A stretch of DNA of 64,000 nucleotides from Peptoniphilus sp. (GCA_029983555.1 JASBZH010000001.1:1-64000); one strand, 5' to 3'; numbered from the stretch's first letter, positions 53,268-63,875 are shown. The notes: generated from the letters alone by a model not told the origin. Made by a program: numbers and translations.

Positions 53268-55412
53268 TCACGCCTTTATACGATATACGTCAATTACATT
53301 CTCAACTCGTTTTAATTTTTCTATTAATCTTTCAAGCTCGCTAGTATCAGTTATATCAACTGTAATATTAATTACAACATCTCCACTCTTAACTGTCTTT
53401 GCGTTCAAATAAGATATCTTTAATTTAGAATCCGCAACTCTTATTGCAACGTCACTAATCAAATTTTCTCTATCCAGCGCTCTTATTTCTATAGATGTTT
53501 GATAACTTGCAAGATCTGTATCCCTCCAGCTTACTTCAACAAGTCTCGAAGGATCAGTGTTATTAATTATATTTTGGCAATCCTTTCTGTGAATAGAAAT
53601 ACCTCTTCCAATAGTAATATATCCAATAATATCGTCGCCTGGGACTGGTGTACAGCACTTTGCAATTCTTACATTTACTCCATCGACACCTTTAACCTCA
53701 ATGCCGTGATTATTAGCACTTTTCTTAGAACCGGAATAGCTACTCTTAACATTACCGTCTTTTTTATTGTACCTATTATAGATATCAATTAATTTTGCAA
53801 AAATTTGATTTATAGTAATAGTTCCAAATCCAAGAGCTGCATAGAGATCATCTATTGTAGAAAAGTTCATCTTAGACCTAACTTCTTCTAACCACTCGTC
53901 TTTTACTATTCTGTGAACTTGATATCCTTGTTTTTTGGCCTCTTTTTCAATTAAATCTCTTCCACGCTCAATATTTTTATCTCTATCTTTTACTTTAAAA
54001 TATTGCGAAATTTTCTTTCTAGCCTGTGGACTCTTAACTATCTTTAGCCAGTCAAGTGATGGTCCAGAATTTGGATTTGTAATAATATCTACTATATTTC
54101 CACTCTTTAATTTGTAAGTAAGCGGCACAATTCTTCCATTGATCTTTGCACCAACACATGTATTACCAACTTGTGTGTGAATTCTATAAGCAAAGTCAAT
54201 TGGTGTAGAACCTTCTGGCAAATTTAGGACATCTCCACTAGGTGTAAATACAAATACTTCATCGGCAAAGAAGTCGATTTTTAAAGTATCCATAAAATCA
54301 TTAGGGTCATTTAAATCTTTTTGCCACTCTAAGAGCTGTCTAAGCCAAGTTAAATTTTCATCAAAAGAAGTTGTTTTGTTAACTCCAGCCTTGTATTTCC
54401 AGTGTGCAGCGATACCATATTCTGCAGTTTGGTGCATTTCATATGTTCTTATTTGCACTTCAAAAGTTTCTCCATTGCTGTCGATTACCGTAGTGTGAAG
54501 TGATTGATATTTATTGGGCTTAGGCATTGCAATGTAATCTTTAAATCTACCTGGTATTGGCTTAAAAAGTGAGTGAACTACTCCTAAAGCTCCATAGCAA
54601 TCTTTAACTGTATTAGTTAAAATTCTAACTGCAGATAAATCATATATCTCGTCGAATAATTTGCCTTTTTTATTCATTTTTTTATAAATTGAATAGAAAT
54701 TCTTAGGCCTTCCGCTTATTTCGCATTCTATTCCGACTTCTTTCAAATTTTTATATAGAGTTTCAATTAAACCATTAATTAAGCTCTCTCTCTCACTTCT
54801 TCTTTTATTTACCATCTCAACGAGTTTATAATAACCGTCTTTATCAAGATATCTAAGTGAAAGATCTTCCAACTCCCATTTAATTTTACTCATACCAAGT
54901 CTATCGGCAATTGGCGCATAAATTTCAATAGTCTCTGTAGCTTTTTCTATTTTTTTCTTCTCTGTCATGTACTCTAAAGTTCTCATATTGTGCAATCTAT
55001 CTGCAAGCTTTACTATGATTACACGAATATCTTTAGCCATGGCGAGAACCATTTTTCTAATATTTTCAGCTTGTTTTTCTTCTTTATTTTTGTAACTTAA
55101 TTTTTTAAGTTTTGTAACACCATCTACAAGATCAGCTATTTCTTCACCAAATTGTTCTTTGACTTCATCGTAAGTGACATCAGTATCCTCAATCACATCG
55201 TGAAGCAATCCTGCAATTATTGTAGATGTATCCATATTCATGTCGGCAAGAATAAGAGATACATGAAGAGGATGTATAATATAATCTTCTCCAGAATTTC
55301 TCTTTTGTCCCTTATGCTTTTCATAGGCCAATTTATATGCCTTGTTTATCAAATCAAAATCTGCATTTTCATTATATGATTTTATTTTTTTTATTAAATC
55401 GTCAATTAACAC
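53268..55412 (-). CDS. rel: bifunctional (p)ppGpp synthetase/hydrolase Rel
   Basis: A 714-residue long RSH enzyme governing the stringent response. The HD hydrolase motif is intact (IAGLLHDVIEDTDV), the synthetase shows PGRFKDYIAMPKPNKYQSLH, where RFKD (rather than EFDD of RelA) marks bifunctional enzymes, and EVQIRTYEMHQTAEYGIAAHW. TGS (VFVFTPSGDVLNLPEGSTPIDFAY) and C-terminal ACT domains follow. The frame opens at a GTG at 55421, but GGGTGA lies five bases before a GTG at 55412 that gives the usual N-terminus, so I choose 55412. Confidence 0.96.
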   Translation of the reverse strand: MLIDDLIKKIKSYNENADFDLINKAYKLAYEKHKGQKRNSGEDYIIHPLHVSLILADMNMDTSTIIAGLLHDVIEDTDVTYDEVKEQFGEEIADLVDGVTKLKKLSYKNKEEKQAENIRKMVLAMAKDIRVIIVKLADRLHNMRTLEYMTEKKKIEKATETIEIYAPIADRLGMSKIKWELEDLSLRYLDKDGYYKLVEMVNKRRSERESLINGLIETLYKNLKEVGIECEISGRPKNFYSIYKKMNKKGKLFDEIYDLSAVRILTNTVKDCYGALGVVHSLFKPIPGRFKDYIAMPKPNKYQSLHTTVIDSNGETFEVQIRTYEMHQTAEYGIAAHWKYKAGVNKTTSFDENLTWLRQLLEWQKDLNDPNDFMDTLKIDFFADEVFVFTPSGDVLNLPEGSTPIDFAYRIHTQVGNTCVGAKINGRIVPLTYKLKSGNIVDIITNPNSGPSLDWLKIVKSPQARKKISQYFKVKDRDKNIERGRDLIEKEAKKQGYQVHRIVKDEWLEEVRSKMNFSTIDDLYAALGFGTITINQIFAKLIDIYNRYNKKDGNVKSSYSGSKKSANNHGIEVKGVDGVNVRIAKCCTPVPGDDIIGYITIGRGISIHRKDCQNIINNTDPSRLVEVSWRDTDLASYQTSIEIRALDRENLISDVAIRVADSKLKISYLNAKTVKSGDVVINITVDITDTSELERLIEKLKRVENVIDVYRIKA

Positions 55413-55413
55413 A

Positions 55414-57186
55414 CTACTCACCCGTAACTCTATAACTTTTTATTTTAATTTCAGTGGATATATTACCCCTGAATTCATTAATTCCAATATTAAAAACTAT
55501 ATCTAAATAAATATTTGTATTTATTCCATTTAATAAATTCAAAACTCGCTCTTTGCCATAAACTTTTGCCAAATTATTTAAAAATATTTTAGAATCTTCA
55601 AATAACAATGCTTCTCCAGTAGAATTACCGTCAAATAGCTGCATCTTGATTACATTTTTGTTTTTTCCAAAAATTCTTATATTTTCTATTCTTAACTTTC
55701 TTGCACCAAATTGTGGCCTTGGATTTTCTTGACCAAAAGGTGCAAGTTTTTCCAAATCTTGTGCAAATTTTAAATTTACATACTTTAATGGAAGAGGAGA
55801 ATCTATATAAATTTTTTTTATTAAATCATTTTTAGTTAGACTTTCTTTTCTATTTACATCTTCTATAAATTCTTCTAAATTTTCGCGTTTTAATGATAAC
55901 CCACATGCCATTTTATGTCCGCCAAAACTTTCTAAATAATTTTTCGACTTAGAAATTTCGGAAAACATGTCGTACTCTTCTATGCTTCGCCCAGAACCTT
56001 TTATAAACTCGTTGGAGTCAGATAAAACTATAGTTGGCCTGTTGTACTTTTCCTTAATTCTTCCAGCAACTATACCGAGTATCGATTCATTGAGTCCTTG
56101 TTCGTAAACAATTAAGACATTGTATCTTGAAGTTAAATTCTCTGATTTAATCTTTTCATCAATAATTTCTAAAGCTTCGTTTGTAAGGTTTTGTCTATTT
56201 GAATTATATTCCCTAAGTTTTTTCGCCTTATCTAAAGCAAGTGAATAGTCACCTTCAAGAAGTAAACTTAAAGCTTCTTTTGCAGACTCAAGCCTGCCGC
56301 TAGAATTAATTGTAGGACCTATTATAAATCCAATGTGGTAAACATCTACTAAATCTTTATCGACAGAAGAAGCTTCCATAAGTGCATTTAATCCCACATG
56401 ACTAGTCTCTCTTAAACTTTTTAATCCGTAGAATACAATTGGTCTATTTTCGTCTTTTAGTGGCATAACATCACAGACAGTAGATATTGCTGCAAAGGGT
56501 AGAAACAATTTATAAAACTCTTCTTTATCAATACCCTTCATAAGCGTTAGATACTCTACTAGTTTAAATGCGACGACACCCCCACAAATATTTGAAAAAG
56601 GATAACTATCATCTTCTCTTTTTGGATCAACTACAGCGTCTGCTTTAGGTAAGATATCTACGATTTTTCCATCAATAAGTTTCTTAGGAACTTCGTGATG
56701 ATCAGTGACGATTATTTTGATATTATTCTCTTTTGCAAAGTCTATTGCATCTGTAGCTGCTATTCCATTGTCGCATGTGACTATAACATCAATCTCATCA
56801 TCTACACATTTGCTTACAAGTTTTTTATTTAAACCATAACCATCAAGGACTCTATGAGGAATGTCATAAGAAACATCAGCGCCAATTAGATTGAGACCCT
56901 TAAATAAAATATATGTTGCCGTCACTCCGTCTACATCATAATCACCTATAATTCTAATTTTTTTATTTTTACTAATTGAGTCTAGAATTATATTTGATGC
57001 CTTAATTAAATCTTTAAGTAAAATTGGTGAGTGCAGATTTTCTAACTTTGGATTTAAATAAGATTTAATTTCATCTTCAGTCGAAATATCTCTATTTAAT
57101 AAAATTTTATATAAGATTTTATTAATACCAAATTTAGAATAATCTATACCTGGATTTTTTTTATTTTTAATAAACCATTTTTCCAC
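55414..57186 (-). CDS. recJ: single-stranded-DNA-specific exonuclease RecJ
   Basis: A 590-residue RecJ that degrades single-stranded DNA 5' to 3' in RecF-pathway repair and mismatch repair. The DHH phosphoesterase motifs are visible: RIIGDYDVDGVTATYIL near 78-94, VTCDNGIAA, IIVTDHHEVP, and the DHHA1 GGHKMACGLSL near 420, with an OB domain after it. The GTG at 57186 is preferred to the ATG at 57198 because GGTGAT lies four bases upstream and the protein then starts MEKWFIKNK as in homologues. Confidence 0.95.
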   Translation of the reverse strand: MEKWFIKNKKNPGIDYSKFGINKILYKILLNRDISTEDEIKSYLNPKLENLHSPILLKDLIKASNIILDSISKNKKIRIIGDYDVDGVTATYILFKGLNLIGADVSYDIPHRVLDGYGLNKKLVSKCVDDEIDVIVTCDNGIAATDAIDFAKENNIKIIVTDHHEVPKKLIDGKIVDILPKADAVVDPKREDDSYPFSNICGGVVAFKLVEYLTLMKGIDKEEFYKLFLPFAAISTVCDVMPLKDENRPIVFYGLKSLRETSHVGLNALMEASSVDKDLVDVYHIGFIIGPTINSSGRLESAKEALSLLLEGDYSLALDKAKKLREYNSNRQNLTNEALEIIDEKIKSENLTSRYNVLIVYEQGLNESILGIVAGRIKEKYNRPTIVLSDSNEFIKGSGRSIEEYDMFSEISKSKNYLESFGGHKMACGLSLKRENLEEFIEDVNRKESLTKNDLIKKIYIDSPLPLKYVNLKFAQDLEKLAPFGQENPRPQFGARKLRIENIRIFGKNKNVIKMQLFDGNSTGEALLFEDSKIFLNNLAKVYGKERVLNLLNGINTNIYLDIVFNIGINEFRGNISTEIKIKSYRVTGE

Positions 57187-57218
57187 ATAAATCACCATTT
57201 TTAAAAATCTTACTTTTA

Positions 57219-57247
57219 ATTATATCAAATAACACAAATAAGGTAAA
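57219..57247 (-). promoter_or_regulatory. sigma-A-type promoter for recJ-rel-dtd
   Basis: On the minus strand TTTACC (57242-57247), 17 bases, TATAAT (57219-57224), with TG forming an extended -10 (TGATATAAT). It lies about 33 bases before the recJ start. The rest of the 57187-57404 gap holds only the terminator of the gene upstream. Confidence 0.65.
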
Positions 57248-57292
57248 ACCTATCTTTTGTTTTAAAAAGCAAGTAAACTTTTTAATAATTTT

Positions 57293-57344
57293 AAAAAAAT
57301 AAAAGCTCTAAAAAATTCTAATTTCTTAAAAAATTTCTTAGAGC
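57293..57344 (-). terminator. terminator after the stalk-domain gene
   Basis: GCTCTAA and TTAGAGC pair as a 7-bp stem around a long, partly self-complementary AT-rich loop, followed on the minus strand by TTTTATTTTTTT. It lies about 60 bases after the stop of the stalk-domain gene. Confidence 0.6.
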
Positions 57345-57404
57345 ACAATATATTATAAAATTAATTAAAAATATAAAATTTTAAAATTTTAATTCGTAAC
57401 TTTC

Positions 57405-58439
57405 CTATGGAATAATTTCCACTCTGTTTAGTATAGGCTGAATTTCTTCTTTAGTAAATTCTCCAAGCTTAACATTCTTTGGGTTGTTAAATATCTTTTC
57501 ATAAGTTTCCACTGCCTCTTCTCTAGTTGCAAAATGATCGTGTAGTGGAAATAAAAAAGTGTTGATTGTTCCATCAAAGTTTGGATAATAATCAAAATGG
57601 ACCATACTTGCCATTGAATCATCATTAAATACATCTGTGAATCTTCTTGGATAAGTTAAATCATTCTCAGTAGTCCTTATACTCAATACTTCGCCTTTAT
57701 TTGTAAAACCATAGCCAAGATTTTTACCTAAAAGCAATTCTAATGCATCTCTTTTTTCATCTTGTTTTTGAAAAATTTCAAATAGTCCAGCTTTATCATA
57801 AGATAGCCAAGCTACTGCAACTTCAACATCTTTATTTGTATATCCAGGAAAGTATTTTGATTCACTTTCTCCCATAACTTTCTCGTAATCTAACTGCTCG
57901 TCAACGCCCTTGTTAAGCATTTCTTCATTATACATATATGGTAAAAAGTCTTTAGTTGTAAGTTGTGTTTTTTCTTTAGATTTATATCCATCTCCCACTA
58001 CGGCTACTCTATTTTCACTGTCCCATGAGACATTTTTGTCAAATAATTCAGCTACATTTCTTAATGGAACATAGGTGCGGTCATTTTTTATCTCTGGAGC
58101 GTGATCTAGAATTATTTCATCAATTTCTGCTCCATCTTTTTTTATTGAAACGGTCTTTTTATCTATTTGCAATAAAATAGATTTACTTATCCTATCTTCG
58201 CTCTTTTCATTTATTTCTATAGTTCTACTTTCATTATTCCAGATTACTTCCTTGTTTAAATTTTCAGATATAACTCTTATTGGCACCATAGTTCTATTCA
58301 TATCAATATAGGGCGATACATCTGAATTTACAAAATTTCCATCAACCCAGATTCTAACTTCACTTGAAGCAACACTACTGATTGGAATAATTAATATTAC
58401 TAAAAGCGATAATATTGACATCATTATTTTCTTATTCAT
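57405..58439 (-). CDS. secreted stalk-domain protein (copper amine oxidase N-terminal-like repeats)
   Basis: A 344-residue exported protein. A signal peptide (MNKKIMMSILSLLVILIIPIS, cleavage near 25) is followed by two halves of a stalk (Cu_amine_oxidN1) domain: IWVDGNFVNSDVSPYIDMNRT with MVPIRVISENLNKEVIWNN, then RTYVPLRNVAELFDKNVSWD. The C-terminal 180 residues are of no family I know. No LPXTG or choline repeats are seen, so it is probably secreted or loosely cell-wall bound. It stands alone, with its own promoter and terminator. Confidence 0.82.
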   Translation of the reverse strand: MNKKIMMSILSLLVILIIPISSVASSEVRIWVDGNFVNSDVSPYIDMNRTMVPIRVISENLNKEVIWNNESRTIEINEKSEDRISKSILLQIDKKTVSIKKDGAEIDEIILDHAPEIKNDRTYVPLRNVAELFDKNVSWDSENRVAVVGDGYKSKEKTQLTTKDFLPYMYNEEMLNKGVDEQLDYEKVMGESESKYFPGYTNKDVEVAVAWLSYDKAGLFEIFQKQDEKRDALELLLGKNLGYGFTNKGEVLSIRTTENDLTYPRRFTDVFNDDSMASMVHFDYYPNFDGTINTFLFPLHDHFATREEAVETYEKIFNNPKNVKLGEFTKEEIQPILNRVEIIP

Positions 58440-58481
58440 ACTTTACTCCTTTTAAATTATTTTAAGAATTAATTTAAGATA

Positions 58482-58510
58482 ATTATACTCTACTGTGAAA
58501 AAGTTTTCAA
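58482..58510 (-). promoter_or_regulatory. sigma-A-type promoter for the stalk-domain gene
   Basis: TTGAAA (58505-58510), exactly 17 bases, and perfect TATAAT (58482-58487) on the minus strand, about 42 bases before the ATG with AAGGAG as ribosome site. The remaining part of the 248-base gap to 58688 contains the upstream terminator and nothing else recognisable. Confidence 0.75.
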
Positions 58511-58593
58511 ATATACTTTTATCTGCAAATATTATTAATTAAATGAGAAGTATTCTTTTAATATAAAATTTATCCTATAAATAAAATTTTAAA

Positions 58594-58622
58594 TAAAAAA
58601 GATGCTCCCCTAAAGGAACATC
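58594..58622 (-). terminator. terminator after the SCIFF maturase gene
   Basis: GATGTTCC and GGAGCATC pair (one G-U) around a short loop and are followed by TTTTTTATTT on the minus strand, 65 bases after the maturase stop. Confidence 0.8.
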
Positions 58623-58687
58623 TAATAATTATTTTTTATACTCTTAATTTAAAAAAAATATTGAGAAAATAAAAAATGATACTAGTC

Positions 58688-60037
58688 TCAATCTTCATTT
58701 GCTAATACAGAGATAGCACACTCAATTCTTTTCTTTTCCATTTCGCAACCAACTTTGTAAGGCTTAGACAAGTCATTATTGCTGTAATAAGCATTAGCAT
58801 GACATCCGCCAGAACAATAATATCTTGCCCAGCATGTTGGACAATCTTCGTTAGTATAGACATTGGAATTTTTAAAAGTATCTCTAAGTTCAGTATTTAC
58901 AATTCCTCTATCTACATCTCCTAATAAAAATTCTTTTTCTCCAACAAATTGATGACAAGGATATATTTCTCCTTGTGGTGTTACTGCAACATATTCTGAG
59001 CCAGCTCCACATCCAACTGTTCTTTTAACTATGCAAGGTCCTTGTGATAAGTCAATTATAAAGTGGAAAAATGAAAAGTCTTTATCTTTTTTTCTAAGTT
59101 CAATATAATCCTTACTCATCTTTTCATATTCATTTAAAATTTTATCGAGGTGTTCTTCTCGAATTGCGTAAGGTTCTTTTTCATCAGTTACGACTGGTTC
59201 AATTGAAGTCTTTTTAAATCCACTGTCATAAAAGTCTTTTAAATCCTTAGAAAAATCTAGATTTTCATTTGTAAAAGTTCCCCTGATAAAATAGTCCTTA
59301 TCTCCTCTTTTAGAGATTAATTCTTGAAACTTAGGTACAATTATATCGTATGATCCCTTGTCATTTATTGTAGGACGCATTTCATCATTTATGCTCTTTC
59401 TTCCATCTATAGAAAGTACGACATTGTCCATGTTCTCATTAATAAAATCTTCTATTTCTTCGTTTAAAAGCATTCCATTAGTTGTAATTGTGAATCTAAA
59501 ATGTTTATTGTATTTCTTTTCTTCTTCTCTACCATATTTTACAAGCTTTTTAACTAAGTCAAAATTCATTAGAGGTTCTCCGCCAAAGAAATCCACTTCT
59601 AAATTTTTTCGATTTCCAGAATTTTTGAGTAAAAAGTCTAAAGCTTTCTTCCCAGTTTCGTAGTCCATTAAGGATCTGTCGCCCTTAAAATCACCTTGAG
59701 AAGCAAAGCAATACTTACACCTCAAGTTACAGTCATGAGCAACATGAAGGCACATTGCCTTAACTATATTTTCTTTATTATATTGAGGAAGTTTAAAGTG
59801 TTCGTCTTCAGAAAATAATAAATCTTCGTTTATTAAATATTCAATCTCTTCAATCGCTTCTTCTAACTTTTCACTATCAAATTCTTTAGAATATTTTTCA
59901 ATTAATTGAGATCTATCTAAATCTAAAAAGTCGTCCAATAACTTGTAAACTATCTCGTCTACTAAGTGAACTGATCCACTCGCTATATCTAAAACTATAT
60001 ATTTTCCATTTAAATAAAATTTATGAATTCTATCCAT
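58688..60037 (-). CDS. scfB: SCIFF peptide maturase (radical SAM/SPASM thioether-forming enzyme)
   Basis: A radical-SAM enzyme of about 449 residues matching the SCIFF maturase family, which forms Cys-to-Thr/other thioether crosslinks in the SCIFF peptide. An N-terminal peptide-binding domain (VLDIASGSVHLVDEIVYKLL) is followed by the radical-SAM motif CNLRCKYCFASQG near residue 105, and a C-terminal SPASM region with GCGAGSEYVAVTPQGEIYPC and CPTCWARYYCSGGCHANAYY for auxiliary Fe-S clusters. The precursor gene lies just upstream (60093-60233). The ATG at 60037 is preferred; another ATG lies at 60049. Confidence 0.93.
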   Translation of the reverse strand: MDRIHKFYLNGKYIVLDIASGSVHLVDEIVYKLLDDFLDLDRSQLIEKYSKEFDSEKLEEAIEEIEYLINEDLLFSEDEHFKLPQYNKENIVKAMCLHVAHDCNLRCKYCFASQGDFKGDRSLMDYETGKKALDFLLKNSGNRKNLEVDFFGGEPLMNFDLVKKLVKYGREEEKKYNKHFRFTITTNGMLLNEEIEDFINENMDNVVLSIDGRKSINDEMRPTINDKGSYDIIVPKFQELISKRGDKDYFIRGTFTNENLDFSKDLKDFYDSGFKKTSIEPVVTDEKEPYAIREEHLDKILNEYEKMSKDYIELRKKDKDFSFFHFIIDLSQGPCIVKRTVGCGAGSEYVAVTPQGEIYPCHQFVGEKEFLLGDVDRGIVNTELRDTFKNSNVYTNEDCPTCWARYYCSGGCHANAYYSNNDLSKPYKVGCEMEKKRIECAISVLANED

Positions 60038-60062
60038 TTTCTTTCCCATTTCTAAGCAAAAT

Positions 60063-60087
60063 AAAAGGCCTGTTAATCAAGCCTTTT
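60063..60087 (-). terminator. hairpin between SCIFF precursor and maturase (attenuator/terminator)
   Basis: AAAAGGCTTG, loop ATTAA, CAGGCCTTTT: a 10-bp stem with one wobble followed by ATTTTG on the minus strand, between the precursor stop and the maturase start. It could let most transcripts end after the peptide gene, giving more precursor than enzyme. Confidence 0.7.
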
Positions 60088-60092
60088 TAAAA

Positions 60093-60233
60093 TTAGTTAT
60101 TTTCGCATTTTTGATTTCCAACAGTGCAGCTAGTCTTGCAAGCTGATTGGCAAGATGTTTGGCATTCTCCGCATCCGCCTTTTTCGTAAGTTTTCTTTAA
60201 GTTTTTCTTAGTTAATGTTTTTACGAATTTCAT
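60093..60233 (-). CDS. scfA: SCIFF ribosomal peptide precursor (six cysteines in forty-five)
   Basis: A 46-residue peptide gene. The N-terminal leader is basic (MKFVKTLTKKNLKKTYEKGG) and the core has six cysteines at positions 21, 24, 28, 32, 36 and 43 with Thr/Ser between them (CGECQTSCQSACKTSC), ending KCENN. This is the defining pattern of SCIFF, the most widespread clostridial RiPP, whose biological role is unknown. The ATG has GGAGG seven bases upstream. It lies 11 bases after yajC and directly before its maturase gene, the conserved order. Confidence 0.96.
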   Translation of the reverse strand: MKFVKTLTKKNLKKTYEKGGCGECQTSCQSACKTSCTVGNQKCENN

Positions 60234-60244
60234 TTTATCCTCCA

Positions 60245-60538
60245 TTAATTTTCTTCTTTTAATTCAGTTTTGTCTTTAAAAGTTCCGCTAATTCCCCACT
60301 TCATTATGTCAAGTTTAGAATGGTCGCTAGAACTTTCGATTATGACATAGTCTTCCTTAATAAGTACAACTTTTCCAATGATACCACCAATTGTCATTAT
60401 CTTGTCGCCCACTCTTAAGTTTGCACGCATATCTTGAATTTCTTTTTCTTTTTTCTTTTGTGGTCTGATTAACAAGAAATAGAAAATAACAAACATCAAG
60501 ATAAGTGGTATGAATTGATATAAAACCGTTGAATTCAT
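60245..60538 (-). CDS. yajC: preprotein translocase subunit YajC
   Basis: A 97-residue bitopic membrane protein associated with the SecDF-YajC complex. The N-terminal helix (LYQFIPLILMFVIFYFLLI) is followed by the signature RPQKKKEKEIQDMRANLRVGD and a small beta domain with GKVVLIKEDYVIIE. It lies between tgt and the SCIFF gene; the secD/secF genes are not here. It has its own promoter. Confidence 0.95.
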   Translation of the reverse strand: MNSTVLYQFIPLILMFVIFYFLLIRPQKKKEKEIQDMRANLRVGDKIMTIGGIIGKVVLIKEDYVIIESSSDHSKLDIMKWGISGTFKDKTELKEEN

Positions 60539-60561
60539 TAATTAACCCCTTTCATATTTAT

Positions 60562-60590
60562 ATTATACAGATAATTATTAAACTTAACAA
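60562..60590 (-). promoter_or_regulatory. sigma-A-type promoter for yajC-scfA-scfB, within an inverted repeat
   Basis: TTGTTA (60585-60590), 17 bases, TATAAT (60562-60567) on the minus strand, about 24 bases before the yajC ATG. A perfect 8-bp inverted repeat (CAGATAAT at 60568-60575, ATTATCTG at 60595-60602) flanks the -35 region and abuts the -10. Confidence 0.6.
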
Positions 60591-60595
60591 GATTA

Positions 60596-61714
<1,119 letters not shown>

Positions 61715-62734
61715 CTACCTTATAAACATCGCATCGCCAAAACTAAAGAATCTATATCTCTCTTTTATTGCTTCGTTATAAGCATTTAAAATATTCTCTC
61801 TAGTAGAAAATGCTGATACTAACATTACAAGAGTTGATTCAGGCAAATGAAAATTAGTTATTAGACGGTCTACACACTTAAATTTATATGGTGGATATAT
61901 AAATATATCTGTAAAACCACTCTGTGCTTTAAGTGTTCCATCTTCTTGAGCTACTGATTCAAGAGTTCTCACACAAGTAGTTCCTACAGCTATTACTTTA
62001 TTTCCACGGCTTTTAGCATCATTAATAGTATTTGCCACTTCTTCATTTAAAATATAAAATTCTGAATGCATATTGTGATCGTTAATATCTTCAACTTTTA
62101 CTGGTCTAAAAGTACCGAGTCCTACGTGAAGAGTTATATAGCATATTTTAATGCCTTTATTTTTTATTTTTTCTAAGAGATCCTTTGTAAAATGTAAACC
62201 AGCTGTTGGTGCAGCTGCAGACCCTTCTTCTCTCGCATAGACAGTTTGATACCTATCTTTATCTTCTAACTTTTCAGTAATATATGGTGGAAGTGGCATT
62301 TCACCAAGTTCGTCTAAAATTTCTTCAAATATTCCATCATATTCGAATTTTAAAAATCTGGAACCATCTTCAGAAATGTCAATAACTTTGGCATGAAGTT
62401 TGTCGCTAAATTCAATTTCGGTTCCAATTTTTGCCTTCTTGCCAGGTTTTGAGAGACACTCCCATACATCATTTTTATGATTTAAAAGTAAAAACTCTAT
62501 TTTTTCTTCTTTTCCAATCCTATGGCCATAGAGTCTTGCTGGTCGCACTTTAGTATCATTTAATACTAATACATCACCTTCATTTAAATAATCAATAATG
62601 TCATAAAAATGTTTGTGTTCAAGCTCTCCTGTGACTTTATCCATTACAAGTAATCTTGAATGGTCCCTTTCTTCCATGGGATGTTGAGCTATTAGTTCTT
62701 TTGGTAAATCGTAGTAAAAATCTTTTGTCTTCAT
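61715..62734 (-). CDS. queA: S-adenosylmethionine:tRNA ribosyltransferase-isomerase
   Basis: A 339-residue QueA that adds the epoxy-cyclopentane ring (from SAM) to preQ1-tRNA. It opens [19 protein letters not shown], carries [16 protein letters not shown] near 55-70, the signature [15 protein letters not shown] near 170-184 and the C-terminal [17 protein letters not shown]. It lies six bases before tgt, the usual ruvB-(spoIID)-queA-tgt-yajC order of clostridia. No preQ1 riboswitch is seen in the 24-base gap upstream. Confidence 0.96.
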   Translation of the reverse strand: MKTKDFYYDLPKELIAQHPMEERDHSRLLVMDKVTGELEHKHFYDIIDYLNEGDVLVLNDTKVRPARLYGHRIGKEEKIEFLLLNHKNDVWECLSKPGKKAKIGTEIEFSDKLHAKVIDISEDGSRFLKFEYDGIFEEILDELGEMPLPPYITEKLEDKDRYQTVYAREEGSAAAPTAGLHFTKDLLEKIKNKGIKICYITLHVGLGTFRPVKVEDINDHNMHSEFYILNEEVANTINDAKSRGNKVIAVGTTCVRTLESVAQEDGTLKAQSGFTDIFIYPPYKFKCVDRLITNFHLPESTLVMLVSAFSTRENILNAYNEAIKERYRFFSFGDAMFIR

Positions 62735-62758
62735 AAATCCTTCTATCTAAATATAATT

Positions 62759-63874
62759 TTAATTGTTTTTTTCTATAATTGTTCCTGGAAAATAAAAACC
62801 GATTATATCTCTGTAGAGTTTTCCTTGTTTAGCCATTTCAACTGCACCATATTGGCTCATACCAACACCGTGACCATATCCTCTACCTCTAATTAAATAA
62901 TCATCACCGTTTTTTTCTATATCAAATAAAGTTGATTTAACTGAAGTATTTCCAAGAAGTGATCTAAATTTATTTCCAGTTAATTTCTTTTCTCCAGCAT
63001 CTGTTTCTATTATAACTTCCTTAACTCTTCTAGAATCATCTAAAGTAGTTTTAATACCAGTTATTTTATCTACACCTAATTTTGAAAAGTTTTTGGAATT
63101 CAACTTGTACTCCCAATCGTATGTTGAAAATCCATCTTCCTTTGAAACTAAGTATGGAATGTCGCTTCCCCAAACGTCTTTAGCTGAAGCTGTAAATCCG
63201 CCTGATGACGCACCGAAAATTGTCTCTGCAACTTTGCCATTATATAAAACTAATTCTCCCTTAGTCTCATCTACAGCCTTATTAGTTCTTTTATCTTCAA
63301 CATCTACTCCTCGATAAACTTGTGAATTAGTAGTGTCATCAAGATTATAGCCTTTCTTTATATATTTATTGTAATTATTTATTGCAAATGATCTAGAACA
63401 TAAAGCTTGTGCTTTTAAAGATTCTAGTGGAAAACTTGGAGACATTTCTTTTGGCAAAACTCCCTTTAAGTAGCTGTCCATATCCACATTATTTATTATG
63501 TCTAATTTATTATTATTTATTCTAAAACTTATCGCACCTCTGTAACTTCTCTTTACAGAAGAAACTTTAATAGGAGATTTTGAATAAATAATAAAAGTTC
63601 CATTTGTAGGAAAATTTTTCATATTATAATTATTTCCATAAATATTAATGTTATTATCTTTTAACTGAACTTCTAGTTTTTTGTTATTAGTTTTGTGAAT
63701 AAGCTGAAAATCACTTGTATAAATATCTAGAGGTTCTTTTGATTCTAGTTGAATTTTACTTCCACTATTTACACTACTTCCTACTTTAATATCAATTCTT
63801 TCATAATTTTCTTTTGCAAAAACATTAACACTCAAAAATAATAAAAAAGCTGCAATGACAAGTATTTTTTTCAT
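62759..63874 (-). CDS. SpoIID/LytB domain-containing secreted protein
   Basis: A 371-residue exported protein with signal peptide MKKILVIAAFLLFLSVNVFA and a SpoIID domain. YLKGVLPKEMSPSFPLESLKAQALCSRSF near 152-180 and RGYGHGVGMSQYGAVEMAKQG near 335-355 are the family motifs; SpoIID enzymes are lytic transglycosylases on peptidoglycan lacking stem peptides. The E in PKEMSP is the catalytic residue. In a possibly non-sporulating organism it probably acts in vegetative wall remodelling. The ATG at 63874 has AAGGAG upstream; the frame stays open to 63928 within ruvB. Confidence 0.88.
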   Translation of the reverse strand: MKKILVIAAFLLFLSVNVFAKENYERIDIKVGSSVNSGSKIQLESKEPLDIYTSDFQLIHKTNNKKLEVQLKDNNINIYGNNYNMKNFPTNGTFIIYSKSPIKVSSVKRSYRGAISFRINNNKLDIINNVDMDSYLKGVLPKEMSPSFPLESLKAQALCSRSFAINNYNKYIKKGYNLDDTTNSQVYRGVDVEDKRTNKAVDETKGELVLYNGKVAETIFGASSGGFTASAKDVWGSDIPYLVSKEDGFSTYDWEYKLNSKNFSKLGVDKITGIKTTLDDSRRVKEVIIETDAGEKKLTGNKFRSLLGNTSVKSTLFDIEKNGDDYLIRGRGYGHGVGMSQYGAVEMAKQGKLYRDIIGFYFPGTIIEKNN

Positions 63875-63875
63875 A

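Noticed and set aside
57199..57404. Small RNA or small protein in the AT-rich gap before recJ
   Set aside because: The gap is explained by the recJ promoter and a terminator; no ribosome site with an open frame was seen.
62735..62758. preQ1 riboswitch before queA
   Set aside because: Only 24 bases separate queA from the SpoIID-like gene, with no preQ1 aptamer pattern.
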